From the NCBI RefSeq assembly GCF_001297125.1, contig NZ_LHPC01000055.1, positions 62,001 through 126,000 on the forward strand: a DNA stretch of 64,000 bases, read 5' to 3'. A program made the translations under genes and the position numbers. This DNA comes from Pseudomonas sp. RIT-PI-q. GTDB taxonomy: Bacteria > Pseudomonadota > Gammaproteobacteria > Pseudomonadales > Pseudomonadaceae. Under the pieces are notes generated by a model. That model had not been told where the DNA came from and did not search any database. It was given only the letters and a program-made list of their open reading frames with translations. This document shows positions 42,432 to 51,944 of the stretch, piece by piece; within the stretch, counting starts at the first letter, position 1, and every line of letters begins with the position of its first letter.

Positions 42432-44909
42432 ATGGGACATCCGATTGCCGCCCGGCGCCTGCCCGGCTTGCCGACTTTGTTGACGCTGGCCCTCGGCCTG
42501 GCAGTCGCGGGCGAGCCGGTCTACGCACAGACCACGCCTGCGGCGCAGACCCAGACCTTTCGCTTCGAGATTCCTGCTCAATCACTGGACGCCGCACTGG
42601 CCGCATTTTCGGCAGTGACACGGATTCAGGTGTTGGTTTCGGCCGACGTCACCCAGGGTGTGCAATCGCCAGGCCTGCGCGGCAGCTATGCCAAGGATGA
42701 AGCATTGGCGCGGCTGTTGGCGGGCACGGGACTGCAAGCGAGCTATATCGACAGCGACAGTGTGACCCTGGAAAAGCGCCTGGCCACGGGGTCGGCACTG
42801 GAGTTGGGCGCCACCAACGTCAGTGCTCAGCGCTTGGGGACGACCACGGAAGGTACGGGTTCCTACACCACTGGTGCCGTCACCATTGGTAAAAGCACGC
42901 AGAAGCTCAAGGACATCCCGCAATCGGTCAGCGTGCTGACGCGCAAGGCGATGGATGACCGGAACATCACCACCCTGACCCAAGCGGTTGAAGCGGTGCC
43001 CGGCCTGAGCTCGATCAGGTCACCAGGCCCCGGCATGTTCATGTTTGCCCGAGGTTTCGACATCGAAGCGCTGCAATACGACGGTGTGCCGGTTCCTCGC
43101 GACGTCTACGCGCTGGGCAGTTACATCACCGAAAACATGGTGATTTACGACCGCATGGAAGTGTTGCGCGGCGCGGCGGGCTTGCTTCAGGGCGCCAATA
43201 GCCCGGGCGGCGCGATCAACCTGGTGCGCAAACGCCCACAAGCCGCACCGGCAGTGACGTTGAGTGCCAAGGTCGGTAGTTGGGATCGTTATGCCTCGCA
43301 GGCGGATGTCGGTGGCCCGCTGAATGAAGCCGGTAACATTCGTGGCCGTGCGGTGGTCAACTACGAGAAAGGCCATTCGTTTTCCGATTACACCTGGAAT
43401 TGGGAGCAGACCGTGTACGGCGCGCTGGACTTCGACCTGAGCGAGGACACCGTGCTCGGTGTCGGTTTCAGCAACAAGAAAAGCCACGGCCGCCCTTACT
43501 TTCTCGGCTTGCCGCGTTACACCGATGGCAAGTCGCTGGACTTGCCGCGCTCCACCTACACCGGCTCGACCTGGAACCGCTCGTTCAATGACCAGACCGC
43601 CGTGTATCTGGATCTGGAACATCACTTCAACGACAACTGGAAACTCAAGGCGTCGGCGATAGCGATGAACGAGTCCAACGAAGCGACTTATCAGTTCATT
43701 GCCGGTGCGGTGCCGGTCGGCACTACGAGCGGTCCGCGATTTGCTGATTACTCCACAGACTTCTACGGCAAAAACCGTGGGCTGGACGTTTTCGTCAACG
43801 GTGACTTCGAAGCGTTGTCGTTCAAACACAGTGTGGTACTGGGCGCCAACTATTCGAAATACACCACCGACGATTCCTATGCCCGTGCGTTTGCACCGGG
43901 CGTGGACATTAGCGATATCGACCACCACCGACCCTTCCAGAGCTTCGACAGCATCGCCGACAGCGCCAACCTGGCCGTCAGCACGTATGACGTTCGGCAG
44001 AAAGGCATTTACGGTTCGTGGAAGGTCAAACTGACCGATCCGCTGACCCTGATCCTCGGTGCGCGTACCAGCTGGTACGACTTTGCGTTTAACCAGGACA
44101 ATTACTTCGCCCGTGAACTTCAGGACGGCGGCGAGAAAAACTCGGTCCAGACCAGCGGCAAGGTCACGCCATACGCCGGGCTGGTGTATGCGCTCAACGA
44201 TGAGTGGTCGGTCTATGGCAGCTACTCCGAAGTGTTCATTCCTCAGGTTCAGTTGACCAAGGAAAAAACCGGACTGCCGCCGGTCGAGGGCAAAAACTAC
44301 GAATTGGGCATCAAGGGCGAATTGATGGATGGCCAGCTCAACACCTCGCTGGCGCTGTTCCGCTACATCCACAAAAATCGTGCGGTCACCGACTTCTCCA
44401 CCGATATCGAAAGCGATGAGGCGTGCAGCGGATGGTACTGCTCGACGGCGTCCGGCAAGATTCGCAGCCAGGGCATTGAAGCCGAGATCAGCGGTGAAGT
44501 AGCGCCGGGCTTGCAACTGGCCAGCAGCTATACCTACAACACCACCAAATTCCTCAAGGATCCGGAGCTCGAGGGCAAGGTCTTCTCCACGTTTACGCCG
44601 ATGCACATGGTGCGCATCTGGGGTGATTACACCTTGCCGGGGGACTTCAGCAAAGTCAGCGTCGGCGCGGGTGTCAAAGCGCAGAGCAGCACTGTCAGTT
44701 TTGATCGTGGGTTCGATCAGCCCGGGTTTGCGATCTGGAGTTCGCGCGTAGCCTACGAGGCCAGCGATGAGGTGACGCTGGCAGTGAACCTGGACAACAT
44801 GTTCGACAAAAAATACTTCATTCCGGCGTACAGCCAGGTCTCGGCCAACAACTACTACGGCGATCCACGCAACGTCATGTTCAGCGTGACCTACAAACCA
44901 CAGTTCTGA
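42432..44909 (+). CDS. TonB-dependent siderophore receptor with signalling (STN) domain
   Basis: 825 residues. A signal peptide (about 32 residues, ending VYAQ) is followed by the STN signalling domain (FRFEIPAQSLDAALAAFSAV to about residue 110), a TonB-box-like stretch, the plug (STQKLKDIPQSVSVLTRKAM and LRGAAGLLQGANSPGGAINL) and a 22-strand barrel that ends in the outer-membrane signal phenylalanine (FSVTYKPQF). The STN domain means it signals to the FecR-like protein upstream. It is of the FpvA/FoxA class of ferric-siderophore receptors; the siderophore cannot be told. Confidence 0.93.
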   Translation: MGHPIAARRLPGLPTLLTLALGLAVAGEPVYAQTTPAAQTQTFRFEIPAQSLDAALAAFSAVTRIQVLVSADVTQGVQSPGLRGSYAKDEALARLLAGTGLQASYIDSDSVTLEKRLATGSALELGATNVSAQRLGTTTEGTGSYTTGAVTIGKSTQKLKDIPQSVSVLTRKAMDDRNITTLTQAVEAVPGLSSIRSPGPGMFMFARGFDIEALQYDGVPVPRDVYALGSYITENMVIYDRMEVLRGAAGLLQGANSPGGAINLVRKRPQAAPAVTLSAKVGSWDRYASQADVGGPLNEAGNIRGRAVVNYEKGHSFSDYTWNWEQTVYGALDFDLSEDTVLGVGFSNKKSHGRPYFLGLPRYTDGKSLDLPRSTYTGSTWNRSFNDQTAVYLDLEHHFNDNWKLKASAIAMNESNEATYQFIAGAVPVGTTSGPRFADYSTDFYGKNRGLDVFVNGDFEALSFKHSVVLGANYSKYTTDDSYARAFAPGVDISDIDHHRPFQSFDSIADSANLAVSTYDVRQKGIYGSWKVKLTDPLTLILGARTSWYDFAFNQDNYFARELQDGGEKNSVQTSGKVTPYAGLVYALNDEWSVYGSYSEVFIPQVQLTKEKTGLPPVEGKNYELGIKGELMDGQLNTSLALFRYIHKNRAVTDFSTDIESDEACSGWYCSTASGKIRSQGIEAEISGEVAPGLQLASSYTYNTTKFLKDPELEGKVFSTFTPMHMVRIWGDYTLPGDFSKVSVGAGVKAQSSTVSFDRGFDQPGFAIWSSRVAYEASDEVTLAVNLDNMFDKKYFIPAYSQVSANNYYGDPRNVMFSVTYKPQF

Positions 44910-44924
44910 ATGACGCAACCCTCC

Positions 44925-45017
44925 TTGTAGGCGCTGGCTTGCCAGCGAAGGCGAACGTCCAGTCGAAAACGTTGCTGTTTGACTCACCGCTTTCGCTGGC
45001 AAGCCAGCTCCTACAAG
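44925..45017. repeat. REP doublet, GCTGGCTTGCCAGCG subtype, arms facing inward
   Basis: The left arm has one substitution (GGCGCTGG for GGAGCTGG). Just behind the receptor gene. Confidence 0.85.
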
Positions 45018-45066
45018 GGCTTCAGTGAGTCTGCCATTTGTGTGCTGCGTGTAAAAACGATCAGCC

Positions 45067-45100
45067 AAAAAAATGCCCCGCACTTGGCGGGGCATTTTTT
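45067..45100. terminator. Bidirectional Rho-independent terminator between the receptor gene and ilvD
   Basis: Stem AATGCCCCGC / GCGGGGCATT with a 5-base loop, flanked by an A-tract on the left and a T-tract on the right. Confidence 0.92.
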
Positions 45101-45116
45101 GTTCGACGGTTAAGCC

Positions 45117-46958
45117 TTACAGCCCGTCGAGCATCGCCTTGTTACGCACGGCACCTTTGTCGGCGCTGGTCGCCAACAGGGCATAAGCCTTCAGCGCGGT
45201 GGTCACCTTGCGTGGACGTTTTTCCACAGGTTTCCAGCCTTTCTGATCCTGCTCGGCACGACGGCCAGCCATTTCTTCATCGCTGATCAACAGGTTGATC
45301 GAGCGGTTCGGAATGTCGATCAGCACTTTGTCGCCGTCCTGCACCAGGCCGATTGCACCGCCGGCAGCGGCTTCTGGCGAAGCGTGGCCGATGGACAGGC
45401 CCGAAGTGCCGCCGGAGAAACGGCCGTCGGTGAGCAGGGCGCAGGCTTTGCCCAGGCCTTTGGACTTCAGGTAGGACGTCGGGTACAGCATTTCCTGCAT
45501 GCCCGGACCGCCTTTCGGGCCTTCGTAACGAATGATCACGATGTCGCCAGCCTTCACTTCGTCCGCGAGGATGCCGCGTACGGCGCTGTCCTGGCTTTCG
45601 AAGATCTTCGCGTTGCCTTCGAAGACGTGGATCGACTCGTCGACGCCGGCGGTTTTCACCACGCAGCCATCCAGCGCGATGTTGCCGTAGAGAACGGCCA
45701 GGCCGCCTTCTTTCGAGTAGGCATGTTCGACACTGCGGATGCAGCCGTTTTCACGGTCGTCATCCAGGGTTTCCCAACGGGTCGACTGGCTGAACGCGGT
45801 TTGCGTCGGGATGCCCGCAGGGCCGGCCTTGAAGAAGTGATGCACGGCTTCGTCGTCGGTCTGGGTGATGTCCCACTTGGCGATGCCTTCGGCCAGGGTC
45901 TTGCTGTGCACGGTCGGCAGGTCGGTGTGCAGCAGACCGCCACGGGCCAGCGAACCGAGGATGCTGAAGATCCCGCCGGCGCGGTGCACGTCTTCCATGT
46001 GGTACTTCTGGATGTTCGGCGCAACTTTGCACAGTTGCGGCACGTGGCGGGAGAGGCGGTCGATGTCGCGCAGGGCGAAATCGATCTCGGCTTCCTGGGC
46101 CGCGGCCAGCAAGTGCAGGATGGTGTTGGTGGAACCGCCCATGGCGATGTCCAGGGTCATGGCGTTTTCGAACGCCTTGAAGTTGGCGATGTTGCGCGGC
46201 AACACCGACTCGTCGTTGTCGGTGTAGTAACGCTTGCACAGCTCGACGATGGTGCGGCCGGCCTGCAGGAACAGCTGTTCGCGGTCGCTGTGGGTGGCCA
46301 GGGTCGAACCGTTGCCCGGCAAGGCCAGGCCCAGGGCTTCCACCAGGCAGTTCATCGAGTTGGCGGTGAACATGCCGGAGCACGAACCGCACGTCGGGCA
46401 GGCACTGCGCTCGTACTCAGCGACTTTCTCGTCAGAAGCGCTGGAGTCGGCGGCGATCACCATGGCGTCGACGAGGTCGAGACCGTGGCTGGCCAGTTTG
46501 GTCTTGCCGGCTTCCATCGGACCGCCGGAAACGAAGATCACCGGGATGTTCAGGCGCAGGGCGGCCATCAGCATGCCAGGGGTGATCTTGTCGCAGTTGG
46601 AAATGCAGACGATCGCATCGGCGCAGTGGGCGTTGACCATGTATTCGACGGAGTCGGCGATGATCTCGCGGCTCGGCAGCGAATAGAGCATGCCGTCGTG
46701 GCCCATGGCGATGCCGTCATCCACGGCGATGGTGTTGAATTCCTTGGCGACACCGCCAGCGCGTTCGATTTCGCGGGCGACCAGCTGGCCGAGGTCCTTG
46801 AGGTGGACGTGGCCCGGTACGAACTGGGTGAAGGAGTTGGCAATGGCGATGATCGGCTTTTTGAAGTCGTCATCTTTCATCCCCGTTGCGCGCCACAATG
46901 CGCGGGCGCCGGCCATGTTGCGGCCATGGGTGGATGTTTTCGAGCGGTAATCAGGCAT
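45117..46958 (-). CDS. ilvD: Dihydroxy-acid dehydratase
   Basis: 613 residues. It dehydrates 2,3-dihydroxy-3-methyl acids to the 2-oxo acids in valine, isoleucine and leucine synthesis. Iron-sulfur cysteines lie in CISNCDKITPGML and SACPTCGSCSGMFTANSMNCL, and the motifs NTIAVDDGIAMGHDGMLYSL and TDGRFSGGTSGLSIGHASPE are intact. It works downstream of IlvA (15057-16571) in isoleucine synthesis. Confidence 0.97.
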   Translation of the reverse strand: MPDYRSKTSTHGRNMAGARALWRATGMKDDDFKKPIIAIANSFTQFVPGHVHLKDLGQLVAREIERAGGVAKEFNTIAVDDGIAMGHDGMLYSLPSREIIADSVEYMVNAHCADAIVCISNCDKITPGMLMAALRLNIPVIFVSGGPMEAGKTKLASHGLDLVDAMVIAADSSASDEKVAEYERSACPTCGSCSGMFTANSMNCLVEALGLALPGNGSTLATHSDREQLFLQAGRTIVELCKRYYTDNDESVLPRNIANFKAFENAMTLDIAMGGSTNTILHLLAAAQEAEIDFALRDIDRLSRHVPQLCKVAPNIQKYHMEDVHRAGGIFSILGSLARGGLLHTDLPTVHSKTLAEGIAKWDITQTDDEAVHHFFKAGPAGIPTQTAFSQSTRWETLDDDRENGCIRSVEHAYSKEGGLAVLYGNIALDGCVVKTAGVDESIHVFEGNAKIFESQDSAVRGILADEVKAGDIVIIRYEGPKGGPGMQEMLYPTSYLKSKGLGKACALLTDGRFSGGTSGLSIGHASPEAAAGGAIGLVQDGDKVLIDIPNRSINLLISDEEMAGRRAEQDQKGWKPVEKRPRKVTTALKAYALLATSADKGAVRNKAMLDGL

Positions 46959-47331
46959 GAAGCACTCCGGGCGGCTAATCAGGTATCAAAAGGGAAGTGA
47001 GCTTCTATTGACGTCTGGAACACTCAGAAATGGCCGTGTGTCCGGAAGTTGCCGATAACTTTGCGGGATCGCCGCGCGCTTCAGCTTGAGCTCATAAACC
47101 CGCCGGGGGATGACTGGCGATGAATGTCGCGATTCTACACGGCTGGCGGCTGGAGGGAATGCCCGCAACCGCGCTGACGTGACATACGGATGCGCAAATC
47201 AAATTACCCCTGTAGGAGCGAGCTCGCTCGCGATGAACCCGAGAGCGCCGCTGGGTGCCAGGTTGCCAGCGTTATCGTTGACGACCGTCGCGAGCGAGCT
47301 CGCTCCTACAGTGAAGGGTGTCAACGACGCG
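46959..47331. other. 373-base gene-free stretch between ilvD and the MFS gene
   Basis: The first 250 bases are the ilvD leader and promoter side; I see no clear leader peptide with branched-chain codons, no riboswitch-like structure and no terminator. The last 120 bases hold the REP doublet at 47211-47312. A frame at 47110-47505 on the plus strand is a shadow. Confidence 0.6.
47211..47312. repeat. REP doublet, GAGCTCGCTCGCG subtype, arms facing inward (downstream of the MFS gene)
   Basis: Arms at about 47212-47234 and 47287-47312. The spacer core ATCGTTGACGACC is next to the right arm. Same subtype as 48618-48719 and found nowhere else in the window. Confidence 0.92.
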
Positions 47332-48528
47332 TTATCGGCCGATCCTGAAGTTTGTCAGCAAGCCCCACAAGCTGAAGACGAAGAAGCTGACAGCGATGGT
47401 GATCAGCAGATGATCCCCGGCTTGTGCGAGGGCTGCGCTGCTGACGGCGGCGGTGATGAACATGATGCTGTTGCCTGCCGACGCTGCTGTACCTGCCTGG
47501 CTTGAGAACAACAGCATCGCCGCGGAAATGGCGGCCGGTCGCACCAGCGTGACTGCCAGGGCGCTGATCAGCATCGGTATGAGCAGGGTAATCGTCGTCA
47601 TCGCTTCATAAATGACGATTAACGCCAACAACGCACCAGCGAGACCCAGTAACCCAAGCCCGATGTTGATTTGCCGCGTCAGGGAGATATGTTTCTGCAC
47701 GGTGGTAGCGGCTACTCCACCCAGGAAATAGGCCACCCCATACACCATAAGCACCAGCGCGTACTGGTACTCGGACAGCTTCAACTCATCCATGAAAATC
47801 AGCGGTGTCACGCTGATCAACGCGAAATAACAAGCAAACACTAACGCGGCGATCCACCAATAACGGATGAAATCCCGGCTTCCAACGATGGATTTCAGCG
47901 TGCGCATGACTGAGACGGGTGTTTTTTCCGGGGTGTCGGCTTTGGAAGGCAGTATCAGCCGGGCATGGATAAACATGCCGAACGCCATCAGCGCAAACCC
48001 ATAGAAACTACCCTGCCAGTCAAACGTGGTTTGCAGCCATGACCCCAATAGAGGCGACAGTGCGACAAAAGACCCGCTCAGCGTCATGTAATAAATTCGC
48101 ACCCGGGCCCGGTCCTGTTCGTCGAACAAGTCCTCCACCAGCGCATGACCCAGTACAAAAAAACCACACCCGATAGCCTGGACGGCGCGAAATAGCAGAA
48201 AGCTCGGGTAGTCCGGCGCCAGTGCGCAACCTATCGAGCCGACAGTAGACACAACGATGCACCCCAGCAGAACTTCCTTGCGTCCCCACTTATCCGAGAG
48301 CGGGCCGGTGATCAGTTGAGAAATCGCAAAGACAAGCGTGAACAAGCTGAGGGATAAAGCGATTTCTGCGGTGGAAGTATTGAACTTCGTGGCAAGGGCA
48401 GGAAAAGAAGGCAAGAGGATATTCAGCGGGAAAAAACTGATCAGCGAGATATTGGTAATGAGGATAAAGCGGGAGGTGCGTTGGCGCTTCAGATCGGTGC
48501 TTAGAGGGGGACAAGAGGACTCAGACAT
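47332..48528 (-). CDS. MFS drug-efflux-type transporter (Bcr/CflA-like)
   Basis: 398 residues with about 12 membrane helices. The N-terminal half has ISQLITGPLSDKWGRKEVLLG, the MFS motif A, and LLFRAVQAIGCGFFVLGHAL, typical of DHA1 (Bcr/CflA) drug:proton antiporters. Substrate unknown. Its base composition is lower in GC than the neighbours (52% and 57% in two 60-base lines I counted) and codon use includes many A/T-ending codons, which suggests acquisition. It is framed by two REP doublets of a private subtype. Confidence 0.88.
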   Translation of the reverse strand: MSESSCPPLSTDLKRQRTSRFILITNISLISFFPLNILLPSFPALATKFNTSTAEIALSLSLFTLVFAISQLITGPLSDKWGRKEVLLGCIVVSTVGSIGCALAPDYPSFLLFRAVQAIGCGFFVLGHALVEDLFDEQDRARVRIYYMTLSGSFVALSPLLGSWLQTTFDWQGSFYGFALMAFGMFIHARLILPSKADTPEKTPVSVMRTLKSIVGSRDFIRYWWIAALVFACYFALISVTPLIFMDELKLSEYQYALVLMVYGVAYFLGGVAATTVQKHISLTRQINIGLGLLGLAGALLALIVIYEAMTTITLLIPMLISALAVTLVRPAAISAAMLLFSSQAGTAASAGNSIMFITAAVSSAALAQAGDHLLITIAVSFFVFSLWGLLTNFRIGR

Positions 48529-48617
48529 TGTTTTTGTTTTCCGGAGTGATCAAGCGTTCATGCTTGAAACCAGAAACCGATACTAGTCCGGGATGCGGGG
48601 AATTCAATCAAAAGCAC

Positions 48618-48719
48618 TGTAGGAGCGAGCTCGCTCGCGAAAAACGTCAACGATGACGCAGCGTCTCCGGGGAGACTGCGGCGTCTTTCCGTTTTTCGCG
48701 AGCGAGCTCGCTCCTACAG
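48618..48719. repeat. REP doublet, GAGCTCGCTCGCG subtype, arms facing inward (upstream of the MFS gene)
   Basis: The arms extend to 29 perfect bases (48618-48646 and 48691-48719) including GCGAAAAACG / CGTTTTTCGC. The spacer core CGTCAACGAT is next to the left arm, so this copy is inverted relative to 47211-47312. Confidence 0.92.
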
Positions 48720-48723
48720 GGGG

Positions 48724-49920
48724 TTAGCTGTTTGGCAGCAGACGGCAGGTGATGCTCTTGATGTAGCGGGTTTCAGCAATCGCCGGGTGTACCGGGTGAT
48801 CCGGGCCCTGGCCGCCGCGTTCGAGCATCTGGATGTTGCGGTCCAGGTGGCGGGCGCTGGTCAGCAGGATGTTCTGCAGATCGTCTTCCGGCAAGTGCAT
48901 CGAGCACGACGCGCTGACCAGGATGCCGTCCTTGCTGAGCAGGCGCATGGCTTGCTCGTTCAGGCGACGGTAGGCGCCTTCGCCGTTCTTCATGTCTTTC
49001 TTGCGTTTGATGAACGCCGGCGGATCGGCCACGATCACGTCGAAACGTTCTTCGCTGGCTTTCAGCTCTTTCAGGGCTTCGAACACGTCGCCTTCGATGC
49101 AGGTCATTTTGTCGGCGAAGCCGTTCAGCGCGGCGTTGCGCTCGACGCCGTCGAGGGCGAAGGCCGATGCGTCGACGCAGAACACTTCACTGGCGCCGAA
49201 CGCGGCGGCTTGCACGCCCCAGCCGCCGATGTAGCTGTAGAGGTCGAGCACGCGTTTACCCTTGGCATACGGCGCCAGGCGTGCGCGGTTCATGCGGTGG
49301 TCGTAGAACCAGCCGGTTTTCTGACCCTGGATGACCGGGGCTTCGAATTTCACGCCGTTCTCTTCCAGCGCTACCCACTCCGGCACCAGGCCGAATACGG
49401 TTTCGACGTAGCGGTTGAGACCTTCGGCGTCGCGAGCCTTGGAATCGTTCTTGAACAGAATGCCGCTTGGCTTGAGCACTTGGGTCAGCGCTGCGATCAC
49501 GTCTTCTTTATGAGCTTCCATGGTCGCCGAGGCGATCTGCACCACCAGGATGTCGCCGAAACGGTCGACCACCAGGCCTGGCAACAGGTCGGAGTCGCCG
49601 TAGACCAGGCGATAGAAAGGCTTGTCGAACAGGCGGTCGCGCAGGGACAGGGCGACGTTCAGGCGATGCACCAGCAGCGACTTGTCCAACGGCAACTTGA
49701 TGTCGCGCGACAGCAGGCGGGCGCAGATCAGGTTGTTCGGGCTCATGGCCACGATACCCAACGGCTTGCCGCCGGCCGCTTCGAGGATCGCCTGGTCGCC
49801 GGCCTTGAAACCGTGCAAAGGGGTCGCCGCTACATCGATTTCGTTGCTATAGACCCACAAGTGACCGTTGCGCAGGCGACGGTCGGCGTTGGCTTTGAGG
49901 CGCAGGCTAGGCAGGGACAT
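48724..49920 (-). CDS. Class I rRNA large-subunit methyltransferase, RlmI-like
   Basis: 398 residues from the ATG at 49920; the open frame to 50088 is REP-derived sequence. A PUA-like N-terminus (NADRRLRNGHLWVYSNEID) is followed by a central domain and a Rossmann methyltransferase with VLDLYSYIGGWGVQAAAFGA, the acidic VFCVDASAFALDGV and catalytic DPPAFIKRKKDM. This is the layout of RlmI, which makes 5-methylcytosine at position 1962 of 23S rRNA in E. coli. The SCSMHLPEDD cysteine could be the catalytic one. Confidence 0.9.
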   Translation of the reverse strand: MSLPSLRLKANADRRLRNGHLWVYSNEIDVAATPLHGFKAGDQAILEAAGGKPLGIVAMSPNNLICARLLSRDIKLPLDKSLLVHRLNVALSLRDRLFDKPFYRLVYGDSDLLPGLVVDRFGDILVVQIASATMEAHKEDVIAALTQVLKPSGILFKNDSKARDAEGLNRYVETVFGLVPEWVALEENGVKFEAPVIQGQKTGWFYDHRMNRARLAPYAKGKRVLDLYSYIGGWGVQAAAFGASEVFCVDASAFALDGVERNAALNGFADKMTCIEGDVFEALKELKASEERFDVIVADPPAFIKRKKDMKNGEGAYRRLNEQAMRLLSKDGILVSASCSMHLPEDDLQNILLTSARHLDRNIQMLERGGQGPDHPVHPAIAETRYIKSITCRLLPNS

Positions 49921-50000
49921 GACGTCGCTCCGGAAAAAAGAGCGGGAGTATAGCGTGTTGAGGCTTGTGGCGGGCCGGGTGGGCGATGAAACGCTGATGA

Positions 50001-50074
50001 AGCCTTCGCGGGCAAGCCTCGCGCCTACAAAGGGCGCGTAAACCCTGTAGGAGCGAGGCTTGCCCGCGAAGGCC
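50001..50074. repeat. REP doublet, GAGGCTTGCCCGCG subtype, arms facing outward
   Basis: Arms 50003-50029 and 50045-50072; the left arm has one substitution (GCGCC for GCTCC). It lies between divergent genes. Confidence 0.88.
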
Positions 50075-50181
50075 ATTTCGAATACCACGCCGACGATGAA
50101 ACTTCAGGCGATGTGCCAGCCAAGGTGTCGGATCCAACTTCATAAAGGTTAGAATCTGCGCCTGACCCAGAGTGTGTACCT

Positions 50182-51051
50182 ATGTCCCAAGAGCTGACCA
50201 CCGAACAGATTCAACAGTCCCTGCAAGGCATCAGCGTGCCGGCCCAGCCGCAGATCATGGTGGATTTGCAGATGGAGCAGTACATGCCCGACCCGGATCT
50301 GGAGGTGATCGCGAAGCTGATTTCCCAGGACCCTGGCCTCTCTGGTTCCTTGTTGAAAATCGTCAACTCGCCGTATTACGGCTTGAGTAACAAGATCGCC
50401 TCGATCCAGCGTGCGGTGAACCTGCTGGGCAGCCGTTCGATCATCAACCTGATCAACGCGCAGTCGATCAAGGGCGAAATGAACGACGACACCATCGTCA
50501 CCTTGAACCGTTTCTGGGACACCGCTCAGGACGTGGCGATGACCTGCCTGACCCTGGCCAAGCGTATCGGTGTCCAGGCCGGCGATGAAGCGTATGCACT
50601 GGGCCTGTTCCACGATTGCGGTGTGCCGCTGATGCTCCAGCGCTTCCCCAACTATATGACCGTTCTGGAAGAGGCCTACGCCAGCGCCAGTGCTGAATGC
50701 CGGGTGGTCGACACCGAGAACCGATTGTTCAATACCAACCACGCGGTGGTCGGGTATTACACGGCCAAATCCTGGCGCCTGCCGGAGCACGTGAGTACAG
50801 CCATTGCCAATCACCATAATGCTCTGGCGATTTTCAGCGATGATTCGTCGCGCAACAGCCAGCTGAAAAACCTGCTGGCGATCCTGAAAATGGCCGAGCA
50901 TATTTGTGCTTCATACCGGGTGTTGGGCAATCAGAAAGAAGACCACGAATGGAATAGCATCGGGCCATTGGTGCTCGATTACCTGGGGCTGTCGGACTAC
51001 GACTTCGAGACCCTCAAACAAACGATCCGCGACCTCGGCGCTCACCGCTGA
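50182..51051 (+). CDS. HDOD-domain signalling protein
   Basis: 289 residues, a single HDOD domain. Recognisable segments are DPGLSGSLLKIVNSPYYGLS, SIQRAVNLLGSRSIINL, LGLFHDCGVPLML and AIANHHNALAIF. HDOD proteins lack the full metal site of HD phosphohydrolases and act as adaptors in signalling, chemotaxis or stress regulation. No partner domain is fused. mutM follows 28 bases later and may be co-transcribed. Confidence 0.88.
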   Translation: MSQELTTEQIQQSLQGISVPAQPQIMVDLQMEQYMPDPDLEVIAKLISQDPGLSGSLLKIVNSPYYGLSNKIASIQRAVNLLGSRSIINLINAQSIKGEMNDDTIVTLNRFWDTAQDVAMTCLTLAKRIGVQAGDEAYALGLFHDCGVPLMLQRFPNYMTVLEEAYASASAECRVVDTENRLFNTNHAVVGYYTAKSWRLPEHVSTAIANHHNALAIFSDDSSRNSQLKNLLAILKMAEHICASYRVLGNQKEDHEWNSIGPLVLDYLGLSDYDFETLKQTIRDLGAHR

Positions 51052-51079
51052 GTGCCCGACAGCCTGATTCGAGAGCCCC

Positions 51080-51892
51080 ATGCCTGAACTGCCAGAAGTC
51101 GAAACCACCCGTCGCGGGATTGCACCGCACCTGGAAGGCCAGCGCGTCAGCCGGGTGATCGTGCGCGACCGGCGCCTGCGCTGGCCGATTCCCGAGGACC
51201 TGGATGTGCGGCTGTCCGGTCAGCGCATTGTGCTGGTGGAGCGGCGCGCCAAGTACCTGTTGATCAATGCCGAGGTTGGCACACTGATCAGCCATTTGGG
51301 CATGTCAGGGAATTTGCGTCTGGTGGAAGTCGGCCTGCCGGCCGCCAAGCATGAGCACGTGGACATCGAGCTGGAATCCGGCCTGGCCCTGCGCTACACC
51401 GACCCGCGTCGGTTTGGTGCGATGCTCTGGAGCCTCGATCCGCTGAACCACGAACTGCTGATTCGCCTGGGGCCGGAACCGTTGACTGATCTGTTTGATG
51501 GCGACCGATTGTTCCAGCAGTCCCGTGGGCGATCGATGGCGGTCAAGCCGTTCATCATGGACAACGCGGTGGTGGTGGGCGTCGGCAACATCTACGCCAC
51601 CGAAGCGCTGTTTGCTGCCGGTATCGACCCGCGTCGGGAGGCCAAGAGCATTTCCCGGGGGCGATACCTGAAGCTGGCCATCGAGATCAAACGCATTCTG
51701 GCTGCCGCCATCGAGCGCGGCGGCACGACGTTGCGGGACTTTATCGGCGGTGACGGTCAGCCGGGGTATTTCCAGCAGGAGCTGTTCGTGTACGGCCGCG
51801 GCGCTGAGCCTTGCAAGGTCTGTGGGACGGAGCTGCGGGAAGTGAAACTCGGGCAGCGCGCCAGCGTCTTTTGCCCGCGCTGTCAGAGCTGA
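51080..51892 (+). CDS. mutM: Formamidopyrimidine-DNA glycosylase
   Basis: 270 residues. It removes 8-oxoguanine and ring-opened purines and nicks the strand. The N-terminal PELPEVETTRRGI with the catalytic proline (Pro2) and Glu3, the lysine region RRAKYLLI, DNAVVVGVGNIYATEALF and the C-terminal zinc finger CKVCGTELREVKLGQRASVF followed by CPRC are all present. Confidence 0.97.
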   Translation: MPELPEVETTRRGIAPHLEGQRVSRVIVRDRRLRWPIPEDLDVRLSGQRIVLVERRAKYLLINAEVGTLISHLGMSGNLRLVEVGLPAAKHEHVDIELESGLALRYTDPRRFGAMLWSLDPLNHELLIRLGPEPLTDLFDGDRLFQQSRGRSMAVKPFIMDNAVVVGVGNIYATEALFAAGIDPRREAKSISRGRYLKLAIEIKRILAAAIERGGTTLRDFIGGDGQPGYFQQELFVYGRGAEPCKVCGTELREVKLGQRASVFCPRCQS

Positions 51893-51944
51893 GGCGCATA
51901 GGTCTATAGTCAGTGTTCTCACTGCCTAGCCGAAGGACCGTGCC

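Noticed and set aside
46959..47210. Search for a branched-chain attenuator or riboswitch ahead of ilvD
   Set aside because: I saw no leader peptide rich in Ile, Val or Leu codons and no terminator-antiterminator pair on the minus strand.
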